Below are positions 1 to 11,230 of a stretch of 64,000 bases of DNA, piece by piece; positions within the stretch are counted from its first letter, which is position 1, and each line of letters begins with the position of its first letter. The position numbers were made by a program, and so were the translations under genes. The DNA is from Cyclospora cayetanensis (taxonomy: Eukaryota > Apicomplexa > Conoidasida > Eucoccidiorida > Eimeriidae). The stretch lies in the NCBI RefSeq assembly GCF_002999335.1, contig NW_020312281.1, positions 186,001-250,000 of the forward strand. The letters are read 5' to 3'. The notes under the pieces were generated by a model. It had not been told where the DNA came from. It did not search any database and saw only the letters and a program-made list of their open reading frames with translations.

Positions 1-1091
1 ATGATATAGCTAATTGCGCAGGGAGCATAGTTGTTTTTCGTGTCAGGGGGTGCCGAAAGCTCTGCTTCATATCCACGACTGTATTTCGAATACTGCTACT
101 CAAAAGTTGACTGACCGCATTTCATGCTTGGGAATGTCACAGGGGAAACTTCTGCGCCGACAGCGCGTAATCGGTGGTGATGGCAACAGTGCGCAGCAAA
201 AAACTTCAAGTTGCAAGAGGCTTTCTGCAACACGAAGATGAATTAAGAGTGCTGCGATATGGAGTGGCATGAACAATATACTTGAAGGGAGTCCGAAATG
301 CAATTTCGCCCGCTTGGCACGAGCGTTTCCAATTGGCAGAATATTCCAGACCTGCGCTGCACACTAGCTTCGGTACATCGACAAAAATGATTGAAATTGC
401 ATGATAAAAGCCGATTTCTTACGTCATCGTTGCTGTGGTGTACCTGACTAGGCATGTATCTCACGGGACTGCAGCGGCGGGCTGCAACGGAGCCGACAGG
501 GTCAGCTCCAGGAAGAGCGTTGACAACACCGGAGAGATCGATAATATGCAAATTGCATTTCCTTGCATATTATTGGCAACGTCGCAGCTGAGGGATTCGT
601 GAATGCGCTGCGTTGTGCCACTCCTCTTTGCTGTTCCAGGGCAAATAGTCCTCCTGCTTCACCGACTCCGTATGAAATAATAATACACTCTCAGTTCATA
701 ATTTTCATAAACAAGTACAATTTATAGCTGGTGCAGATTTTTACTGCTTGGCGCCGATGCTCTTGGTTGCTTTCCATGCACATGGAAGTTCTTTCGACGC
801 GGGCAGCTTGCCAGCGTGCAATCCAGAACTTGTGTTTTAGTCCACGTAGCGCACCAGTATTCACCTAAGTGACGTTTGACATTACACTAGATATGTCTAG
901 GAGCCTGTACGCTAATTTATCGCTCTCACGGCATGGTCCACCCCACATGAAGCCTCAACGATGATCCATTAGCAAATTACATTCTCTCTGTTGCAGGACA
1001 TTACCATCTGGCTTCATATGCTTTCTCACAGGGCCTTAAGTACTAGGAGCTGCGCAGGCGGTCAAAACAATAGTCAAGAGGCAGCACAAGA
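1..1091. other. Upstream spacer, no gene seen
   Basis: I see no conserved protein segment on either strand. The short open frames (up to about 100 codons) lack recognisable motifs and splice context. The stretch just before 1092 should hold the promoter and 5' UTR of the UDP-sugar pyrophosphorylase gene, but no specific element could be identified. Confidence 0.5.
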
Positions 1092-4000
1092 ATGCCACCA
1101 GCCTCGATGGAGCCCGCGGCCCTCAAGAAGAAAGTAATAGAAGAACTAGACCAGGGGCATCTCTTCCCCCCAAACACCTCTCCTGAAAGTGAGTAGAGGT
1201 AGCTCTACGACACCTGCATTCTCTATCGTGCGTGCTGTTGGCATTGTGCTTGTCAGCATCTTGCCAATCTACCGAGGCCACACACTTCACAGCGATTAGG
1301 AGAGGTTCCCGGTGAGCTACCTCTATCCTTTCGAGGCAGAGGCTACTCTGAAGGCTCCACGATATACTGCTCCTATCTATGTCTTGATTGTGTAGATGAG
1401 GCACGTTTGCTCAAGCAGCTTGCGGCTGCCGACGCTTCCTACCCTGGGGGCCTGAGTGCATACGTTTCGCGTTCTCGGCAATTGCTACGCGATGCCAAGG
1501 CAGGAGTGAATCCGTTCCACGAGTACACCGTGTCTGTTCCTGAGGGGGAGCGCATTCGACCTGGCACTGCAGCCTTCTTAGAGGCAGAGGAAGCGGGACT
1601 GAAGGAAATAGCTCGCTGTGCTTTCGTGGTGGTTGCCGGTGGCTTGGGAGAGCGCTTGGGCTACTGCGGTATTAAGCTCAGCCTCCCCACCAATTCATGC
1701 ACAGGCACAACGTACATCGAATATTACTGCAAGTTCGTTCAAGCGCTTCAGGAGTATGCATCGCAGGAGGCGCGAGAGATCGTGCGGCTGCCGCTTGCCA
1801 TTATGACCTCGGGTGACACACACGACCCCACAGTTGCGTTATTCGAGGAAAGCCAGTATTTTGGACTAGACAGAAACGAGGTGCATTTCATTCAACAGCA
1901 GAAAGTACCGGCATTGTCAGATATGGACGCGCACTTAGCGACAACCGCCAAGGACCCCTATACGCTCGAAATGAAACCACACGGACATGGAGACGTGCAC
2001 TCTCTTTTATTAAGATCTGGTCTCTTGAAACGCTGGCAAGAAAAGGGAATAAAATGGATTACTCTTCTGCAAGACACAAATGCAAACGTAATGAGGGTCC
2101 TCATGGCTGTCGTTGGAGTGTCTGCAACAAAAGGACTTGCCATGAACACAATTGCCGTGCCCAGGTACATGTCGTTTGTTGTGTTCTCAGCATACTTTCT
2201 TTACTTTCGAGTAGCTTCTATTTAAGCTGGCAGAGCGGTGCACTGCTGCAAAAATAGCTTCGTCTTAACCACCAAGGAACGCGTTGTCGTGACGATTTTT
2301 ACTGCATCTCTTCGTGACGTTGTTGACTTCAGTTTTCTATTTTCCCACATTTTGTGTTGCCAGCTACTCTAGGATTTGTCGGCGATAGCGCCATCGGTTT
2401 GCTGCAATACACTGCTTTATTGTGCTGATCGCCGCATGCGCCCGCAGAATGCCTGGAGAGGCGGTAGGAAGCATTTGTCGGCTGGTCTCTGCTAACCGCG
2501 AGTTGACACTCAACGTAGAGTACAACGTCCTGGATTCTCTCCTTAAGGTAACGTTATAAACGTTTTTAGCCAAATAGACTACTCTGCATATGGTTTCCTG
2601 GACTAAGCTTTCCGTGCTTTTTATTGTTGGCTTGTGAATGCGCGCAAATGGTTTGCCTATCGACCTGTGCATTTGATTTCCGCAGAGCGTGTGTGTATTA
2701 CTATGGATAGCTGTATCTCGGTCTCGTGTGATTCCGCCTGTGCCTATTCCAGTCTTTGCAATTAAACGCTCGCAATGTGAATTTCTGGCTGTCATGTACT
2801 ACCCGTTGTCGCTCCAGAAGGCCAGGGGTTGCAGGTGCAAATATGAGTGCACCTGGCGGTGCCGATCTCTCTATGAAAGAAAACATTCTTTTTTTCCACC
2901 ATATATAATTGTTCAATGGATGTGTTTGCAGGCGATGGGCCAGGGGGGTGACAAACCGGGACCCGATGGTTATTCTGAGCTGCCAGGGAATACCAACGCC
3001 ATTGTCCTGTGCTTGGAGCCGTATGCGAATGCCTTGAATGCCACTGGAGGTCTTGTTCCAGAGTTTATTAATCCAAAGTTTAAGGTAAAAGCTTGCTGTG
3101 CGTCTCTTAAGCTCCTAGAAATATAGTTTGCTCTCCCCTCCATTGCGCTTTGCTTGTCACTTACTTTTGCGTATCTCGACTTTTCATGGCTATTATCGAT
3201 GTTTCAGCTGCTTTCGCCATTCTGTTGTACCGTAGGATGCCTCGAAGACGTCCTTCAAATCTCCCGCTCGCTTGGAGAGTATGATGCAGGATCTACCTCT
3301 GCTGCTTTCTTCCGACGACAAAGTGTGTCTCTGTTCTGTACAGAAGCGTTCTGCACTTCCAACCGGCTTCGCTGCCTCCGGCCAGGCGTTCTTAAGGCTC
3401 TCACTACTAGACTCTAGCGGTGACAGTGCTACAAAAAGTACCTTTCCAAACATTCATTGACCGTACACTCAGCATGGTGCTGCCGCTACGTGTTTGTTGC
3501 TCTTCAGTCTAGTCTCGACTACTAAGTTTTTTCATTACTCGTTTGCGTTTCATCTTTTGACTCGCAACACGAAGCTGCACTTATTTGCAAACAAATACTA
3601 GACTGAATACCTGTGTGCAGGTTGGCTTTGTGGAGTTCCCGCGATGGTGCTGCTTCAGTCCCGTAAAAAACTCTCTTGAAGACGCCCGGAATAAAGCAGA
3701 ACAGGGCCTTCCCCCGGAATCCTCTCTGAGTGGCGAGTCTGACCTCTACCTGCAAAACGCACGCTGGCTCCAGCTAGCCGTTAGCGGATCGTGTGCTAGC
3801 GGCGACAGCAGCGTGGCAGACTCCAAGATTGGTAGCGTTGTCGTCGACGAGCCAGGTCCCGTTACATTTGGGGGAGTACGCTACCAAATGGGTCCTAGGA
3901 TCATTCTGTGTCCGTCTTGGGCTATCTCCTTTCGGCAGATGCGCGAAAGATTGCAAGAAGCTGATATAGAGATAACCAAGGAGTCAGTTTTATTCAGCTG

Positions 4001-4703
4001 CACAAAACAGCGCGTTCGTCGTATGGATCAGCTTATAAATTTGTCCCCCCTCCATGGTGCCGACGCATGTGTAAAGCAATGCGTCTGCACAGGTAGTGTA
4101 CACCCAGAACCTAATGCTGTTCAGATTCTGCCTCATCTCCCATCCAGGGACCCGGCAGGATATTTCTCTCGCATTAATAGGGCAGATAATTTTTAGTCGA
4201 TTATTTACGGTAGCAGATATGCTGTTTCATGACCGATTTCATAATGTGCACCTCACTCATCGTGCTGGTCTGCCATCTCTGCAGCTCCGTCTTGATTGTC
4301 TCGGGAGATGTGAAGATTCGCAGACTCAAACTGAACGGCGCATTGGTGCTGAAGGCATCGTCTGGTATGGTATAAACGATTGAGGCTTATCTGCTTACTT
4401 TTACTTGCCTTCTTCCGATTCGTTTACATATGCACAGTTTTGTTTTGGTGCCATACCCATGTTTTTGCATTCACTCAAGCCTCGCCATTGTTTCAGTTTG
4501 ATTATCCGTCACTGCTTGTTACTATTTCAGGGTCATCACTAATCGTGGATCACTTGGCAGTGCACAACGAGGGATGGCGCTTTGAGTCCACTGAAGACCA
4601 TGAATTAGCTACTGCCGCGTCAGCACTACGCGGATTTGTAGTTAGGAAGGTGGCCACTAAGGAGCTTCAGGTTACCGATGGAACTAAAACAATTAGGGAA
4701 TAA
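1092..4703 (+). CDS. USP: UDP-sugar pyrophosphorylase (UTP-monosaccharide-1-phosphate uridylyltransferase), 8 exons
   Basis: Exons: 1092-1188, 1396-2164, 2448-2547, 2932-3084, 3236-3322, 3621-3982, 4285-4364, 4531-4703. Together they make 1821 nt, a closed frame of 606 residues, close to the roughly 600 of plant USPs. The family transfers UMP from UTP to several sugar-1-phosphates, giving UDP-sugars and PPi in the cytosol. The nucleotide-binding loop VVAGGLGERLGY lies near residues 111-122. Other conserved blocks are SYPGGLSAYV, KPHGHGDVHSLL, LLQDTNANV, LNVEYNVLDSLL, LESMMQDLP and GDVKIRRLKLNGAL. All seven introns are GT-AG and every junction phase fits. The intron-6 donor (GA|GTCAGT) was chosen because only it keeps the phase. 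The start is the first ATG of an exon reading KKVIEELDQGHLF, which matches the plant N-terminus. No signal peptide is visible. The family match is strong; substrate range is inferred. Confidence 0.93.
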
Positions 4704-5252
4704 ATGTCGAAACAAATAAGGGATCAATAGATATTGGATGGAAATAGATACTTAGAAAAGTCATAGATGACAGACATCTCTGTACCAGGGCACAGAGCGA
4801 CACTGGTAACAAAGGGGACCGCATCACTTCTGTATAGCTAGCCTGGTTTTATTGTTGCTCAATGAAAGCAGCAGTCTTCATCTTTCATTTTCGCTGCCCT
4901 TCTTCGCACCAGTTCCCCCAATAACCAGACCAGGGGGGCCCAGGGGTGTTTTTTCCCAGCCTTACTTTTTAGTGGAGCCCTCTCTCATTCTGCATTGCAT
5001 ACGTGCACAGAAGCACGTATGATCCATATGTTTTGTATATTCTTATATTTGTTTCTTCAAGAGCTCTCAAGTTCCCCCCATGGGCACAAAGTCCAGCTGC
5101 AAACAAACTCTATGAGCTTGGTTGCGGCTACCTGCGCACATTATTTTCCCCACCTGCAGAACGATCGTTTTCCTTCCAGCAACAGCTTCAAACTTTGGTG
5201 GCAATATTCGCCGCTCGTGAGCAGATTACGGTATGCAGAGGAAGATGCGGAA
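4704..5252. other. 3' spacer with one possible plus-strand exon
   Basis: This is the convergent spacer between USP and the small minus-strand gene. One segment, 5062-5230 on the plus strand, is flanked by a good acceptor (TTTCTTCAAG) and a GTATGC donor. It reads an amphipathic stretch containing LYELGCGYLRTLF and QQQLQTLVAIFA. No partner exon or homolog was recognised, so it is not called as a gene. Confidence 0.3.
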
Positions 5253-5716
5253 TCACAGTACCTTGGTCAGATAAGTGGAAAACTGCCGCTTGATACGGTC
5301 AAAACTTGAACCGGGGTGACCTCCTTCCCTCAACAATTGCTCTAAAGATCCGCCTAGTCGAACATGCGGTGTGGAAACCGGCTCTGGTGCTGCTTCTTTT
5401 TCCGTGGGCTCATTTCCAACTACCAGCAGTGTTGCATATGCTGTAGTGAGAATCAATGAAAAAAGTAATCTTAGAACGTACTAACAGGCCCGAAATCATT
5501 TGGCAATAAATCTAAAACAACAAGATTTCAAAGGCATATTTTTTCTTTCAACACAAGCTTTTCCATACCTATCACTTCAGGGTGGTTTGGCACATAGTGC
5601 AGCTCAGATGCGGGGATATCTAAATCTGCAACTGCTGCAGATGCAGTAGCTGCCAATAAAATGCCGAATGGAAGATATGCAACCATTTCTGCCAAAGGAT
5701 GTGTCGACTTATGCAT
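5253..5716 (-). CDS. Small secreted protein of unknown function, 2 exons
   Basis: Exons on the minus strand: 5569-5716 and 5253-5440, joined through a GTATGG donor and an ACTACAG acceptor with matching phase. They give 111 residues from the first ATG, or 101 from the ATG at 5686. The second start is attractive because it puts a signal peptide at the N-terminus (MVAYLPFGILLAATASAAVA). The mature part is short and mixed, with a Pro/Glu patch (EPTEKEAAPEPVS) and a basic end (FDRIKRQFSTYLTK). I do not recognise a family. The final codons AAG GTA CTG TGA contain a possible donor, so the 3' end could continue into another exon. The gene is convergent with USP. Secretion is inferred from the leader only. 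Confidence 0.55.
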
Positions 5717-6679
5717 AGTATAAGTACGGAAAAGGGTTTTGCATGTGCTGTCTCATTGTATCTTTTAGGTGTATGTACACCTCGGCCCATTTCATGACCA
5801 TAACACAGTGCAACGTCGCGAAAGTGGAAGAAGCAAAATATTTTTCATGAACCACTCCTCCAAAATGCCATGTATTCCAAAAGTTGAATGTGAATTGCCA
5901 AGTTACTGATAAGAAAGCTATGCGGATAATGGAATATGGCGTGGAGCCTAACGCTCTTCTGCATGCAGCCGTGAATTAGTTTCCGCTTGAACAACTGCAC
6001 CAAGGGGTCGGTCTTCAATCATCAGGACCAACCGAAGGACGAATGCCTCAGCGCCAAATTCATGGCACAAGTCTCCTATTCTAGTGCTGCATGGCTACAG
6101 GCATGTATACATCACCCAATGTATTCTGCATGCTGTTTCTACCTCCCAAGCACCGGCTTCCATAGAAACGATATACAAAGTATGCAAACGAAAAGCTGGC
6201 GAATGAATAGCGGCCTCCGAGCGGATTCTTAAACACCCCGTAAGAACGTTCACATGCGGGATCTGATTCCTCGCCATTCTTCATGAGTGTATATATGAGT
6301 TCGAAAGGCACTGAAAGATGTTTGAAACAAACAATTGAAACTGAGCAGATGTTTGCCAAAATATTAGGATATAAGAACCATAGGATGGGACGTAAAAAAA
6401 ACCAAACAGCATCAGCCCCTGCTTCCGTTCGCTAGCCGGTGCTGCGAGCGTCGCGACGATAAATAAATACTTAGCTGTACGGGGCCTCCAGGAGTCACCC
6501 TACATCCTCATCAAGGGTATTACTCTGGCCCCATAAATGCGGCGCGCTCCGGCGACTCGCCATTTTCAATGCGACCGCGGGGTTAATGACTGTCAGTAGG
6601 GATAAATAAGTTAGAGGCTGAGCGCGAATCGGTCTCTACTCAACATAGGTGGTACAAGGTCCTAGAAACGCAGAGTTGA
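5717..6679. other. Spacer, nothing recognised
   Basis: The spacer is AT-rich near the small gene and more GC-rich towards 6,680. No conserved coding segment was seen. It contains the 5' flank of the small secreted gene and the 3' flank of the inositol kinase gene. Confidence 0.45.
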
Positions 6680-9600
6680 TTACAATCCGCTTCTCCCTCC
6701 TTTCTCGCTAGTCGTCTGGTTAACCGTGGAGGTCGAGTGCCTCCGCCCCCTCATAGCGGCTGAGGGTCTTGCGTGTATCTGCCGCGCAACCCTAGGTATA
6801 CCCTGACGGGCAACGGGGCCGCCTATGGTCCCCGAGGCGGCCGAAGTCAAAGGGGAGGCCCCGAAACCGTGCCTCTCACGCCTCCTCTGCCTGCGCGGTG
6901 TCCAGGGGGCCGACGTTGGCTGTTGTCTGTCTAGTTGCTGCATGCGCTGTTGTTGCTGCAGCTGCTGATGTTGTCCTTGCTGCACCTGCAGCATCCTGAG
7001 TCTAACTTGGTGTTGCAGTAGCTGCTGCTCCAGCATCAGTTGCTGCTGGAGCAAACGGCGACGGGTTGACAGGGCGTTGGTAGCGCTGCTCCTCATGCTC
7101 TGAGACCCAGCCATTGGGGGCCTCCCCAATCCTTGCCTGAGCCTGGCAATAGGGGGCCTCCTACTGCAGGGCAGAGTGAGCGCTGGGGGCCCCTCTGGGC
7201 CCCCAGCGGCAGCCGAGGAGGGCCCTACCCGTATCCTGCCTCCCCGCATCTCTCTGTTGCTTAGCCGAAGCATATGAAGCACGCGTTCCTGGTGCCGTTG
7301 CTGCAGCAGATGGAGCTCTTCCTGTTGCTGCAGCAGATGAAGCAGCTGCTGCTGGGGGCCGGACGAAGGCGGGCCCTGCACGACCAAGTGGCTATAAAAA
7401 TCAGAGGCCACGCGTGGAAGAGAAGAACAGGAACGCTTCCTGGGCTTGCTTGCTGCTGCATGTAGCTGCTGCCCCTGCCCCTCCAGCGCAGGGCTTCCAG
7501 AGCAACGAAAAGGGCGTCTGGTCATCCGCTCCTGCTGCCGCGGATGTGCCTCCCTGTGTCTGCCTCTTGAAACGCCCCCTCGAAAGGCCCCCTGGGCCCT
7601 CGCAGCTGCAGCATCATCTTCTGCCTCATAGCCCGCATCAATGCCCTCTCTTGGGGATGCGCCTGACAGAGACGAGCATCTGCTGCTGCTGCTGCTGCTC
7701 TGTCTGCCCTCTGATACTCCATCCGCAGCTCCTGCCGCTTCGTCGCTGGCTGTAAGCGCAGAATCACTAGCTGCATTCCCTAGGAAGCGCACTATGAAGC
7801 CCGGCAAAGTGGGGTAGGGGTCGCAGCCGTAATTCTCCCACACAGCTGGCTCCACTAAACCCGAGGCCCCCAGCGGGCCCTGTGGGCCCTCTGAGCCCCT
7901 GCGGCAGTCCACGCCGCACAGGCCCGGGGCCGAGAAGGACCGCCTGCAGCCACACAGGCAAAAGCGAACAGCAACACGAAGACGAACGTACCGGAGACAG
8001 GCATGCAACACTACGAAAACTCGAACTGCCCACAGCAGGCGGAACTGATCTCCCCCCCCTAAAGCCCAGGCTAGGCTGTGCCGTCTGGACGAAGGGAGGA
8101 CAAACCTGAAGAGCGCTGTGTAGGTGAAGGGAGGGTCAGAAGCTGCCTCTGTCGAGAGGCTTTCCAGAGGGGCATTCATGGGAGCTCGTAAGAAAGACGA
8201 GTGCCTTGCGTCAGGACTAGCCGCAAGGGCCCCTCCGAGCCCGGAGAGGTCCAAGTGCTCTTCTCCGAAGGGCCTTCTCCGGCGAGTTCCTCGCATGGCG
8301 TTATCCGTGGCAGCTACTTCGTGCTGATGCACCCCCACGGGGGTACTCCCTCCTCCGAGGGGCCGCCGCATGTCAAGTTTCTCGGAGAAAAAGGGGCTTC
8401 TTTGCTCCTGGGCAACAAGGCCTTGTTCCTCAACGAAGGACAGAGATTCCTGTCTGAAAAATACACTGGCAGGCGAAGAGCCCTCAGAGGCACCTGGGGA
8501 ACCTGCGCTTGGCACAGGAGACGCTGGGGACGCCCGCTGCTCCTCCTCCCCCCAGGTCTTGTCGAGCAGCGCATGACTACTTAAGTCCATTATTTCGCCA
8601 GAAGAAACAACGCTCCTCCTGTCCTCCGAAGACAGCGCAGGCGCGGCCGCTGGCGGGGGCAGCGACAACATCGCGCTTTCAGTGGCACCGTCAAGCAGCG
8701 TTGGAGCTGCGGTTGGCACGAATGCGGCATTGAAGAGGGCCTCTTCCCCGACATCTCTTGTGTCAGCCCTTACCGCCCCTGCAGGGTCAGCTGGAGGGGA
8801 CACACGCGAGGAAGGGGCTTCACGGCCGGGTGGAGAGGGGCCCTTTGGCGATCCTGTCGCGACATCGAACAATGGCAGTCGGCTCTCAGGCCGAGTCTCT
8901 GTGGCAGCATCCATTGCTGCACCTGCAGCAGCGACAACAACTCTTGCTGCAGCTAGCGGTGCTTCTGTGGGCCCTTGCTCGCGTTCCGACTTTGGGGGGA
9001 GTGTCACCACGGCGGCCCCTGCGGAGGCGATATCAACTCGCGAAGATGCTTGGGCATTCTCTAGAGAGACACCTGCGGCTGCTTCTGCTGCAGGCCCTGC
9101 TGCTGCCTCTGTGGAGCGTTCCTTTTGGGTGTCTGGCAAGGCGGCAGCGGCAGCAGGTAGCCCTTCTGCTGCTACTGCTCCTCCTGCTGTTGTGTTGGCT
9201 GCATCTTTTGAAAACACACCCTTCGGGGGCGACCCCCTTGGGTGTGAGGCGTCGACTGATGCCTCCCCCGTTTCCACGGCAGTGCTCTTATCTCCCGGCA
9301 GCAAGGGCGGCCCCAGCATCTGTTTGTCTTCCTCGAAAGAAAGCAGAACGGGGGGTGGCATCCTGGCACTGTTGCGACTCGTCCTGCTGACTCCAGACGC
9401 AGAGGCGCTGAAAGCCCCCTGACGCTCTCGCTCGGCCCCGTGCCTTTCCCAGCCGGCTGCTGCCCCCTCACGTTCTCTGGACGCCTCTGCAGGGGGCAAA
9501 AAAACGCTGTCGCACGGGCGGTTCTCGAGGGTTTGCTCGCTACCAAGGAGCAGAAGCGAGCGCTCCCCTACACGGCATTCGGGAAGGTCCTCGCCGTAAC

Positions 9601-11152
9601 ACCCTTCGACTGCAGGGGTTGCAGAGAGAGGAACCACAGGCCGCTCTGCTCCCTGGCCCTCACGAGACGGCGAATGACACGACATGGCGCGGGAAGCCGC
9701 CGCTGCTGCTACTGCTGCTGCACCTGCTGCTACTGCTGCAGCAGTAGCAGCAGGTGCTGCCTCGGGAGTCGTCAAGACGGAGTGCTCCGCAGGATTCTCT
9801 CTCTCCCATGAGCGGTGAGCGGCTCCCCCCTCTCCACCAGTAGACACGCCTGCGCCCACCCACTCGCTGTTCACGGCCCCCAAAGTCTCCATGGCCTTCT
9901 CTCCTCTGTCCAGCAATCGCTCTTGTCGGTCCTGCTGATAGACGCAGTGATGCTGCTGCCTTCCAGCAGCCAGAACAGGAGCAGCTACCACTTGGCACGA
10001 CACCAAGAGGGTCTCGAGGCCCCCTATCAGATTACGAAGGCCAAAGAGGTACTCCTCGTCGGGTGAAGGATTGTCTGCGCAAGCAGGCAACGCAGTTAGC
10101 CAGATACAAACACATGCACACACATACACACACACATACACGTACACATACGAATGTGATTATATGTGTATATATATATTCACATTTACGAATACACTCA
10201 TAGACACATGCACATAACAAAGATGCACTCGTAAAAGGAGGCGCAAGCAGCATGTTTCGTGGGTGAGATGCTCGACACTACCAGTAACAGGAAGCGATCT
10301 GGAGAATGCTGCATACAGGGTTGAAAAATCAAGTGAAATCGGAGGGAAAGCTAGACACAGGAGTCAGAGAAACAAGGATCGGATAGAGGAAGAGGCCTGC
10401 GGGAGAGGCAAAGCGTAAACACAGGCTATTCAGGATCCCTGAGTTACCTTGAAGGTAGATGGTATTCGCAAAATCAATCATGCGGATATCTAGGCTGGAG
10501 CGTCGCGCCTCCGAGTCCGCCAGCCCTCCGTCGTATACCCACAGAAGAGAGGAAGACCAAAATCTGTAGTGTTTCAGTTTCTCAACACCTGTTCGCGCGA
10601 CACACACATCACAGATATCCGTAGAAAAAAGCCATCCTCGCCACAAACCTCTTGGGAACGTCGCTATAATACGGCTCCCAAGAAGCCAACCGCAGCATCC
10701 AAGCACTCAACTCGCACCCAACACTCAACATCTGATGGAGCGCCCATTAGGAAGAACTCGACACGCAACTTAGGGGTTGGGTAGCACCAAGACAGCGACA
10801 AACGCAGACAGGCAGACACCAAAAGAAGAGACTGTCATAAACATTGCACAGCGAACGAGAAGGGTGGCACAGGGCGGATATTGTTAGCTGTAGCTTGGAA
10901 GCGCGCGCAGAGAACACTTATTTTGGCATGGAGGCGCACACATATAGAGATATGTACGTTTAGGTGCATACATAATTAGAGAAAGCCCCATTTGTGTGTC
11001 TATGTGTGTGTGTGTGTCTATGTGTGCGTGTCTTTAGATGTACAGCGATAAAAGAGCTTCAGTTTTTTCATAAGGCATGGGATTAAATCATCGTAGAGCG
11101 AAGCACCATTCCAAAACCACTGGCGGATCGCCTGGGGGACCTTTTCTAGAGC

Positions 11153-11194
<42 letters not shown>

Positions 11195-11199
11195 CATAT

Positions 11200-11230
<31 letters not shown>

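Noticed and set aside
8682..9422. 246-codon plus-strand open frame opposite the inositol kinase tail
   Set aside because: It is the shadow of the Ala/Ser/Gln-rich exon on the minus strand; its composition follows from GCN/CAG codons read in antisense, and it has no motif.
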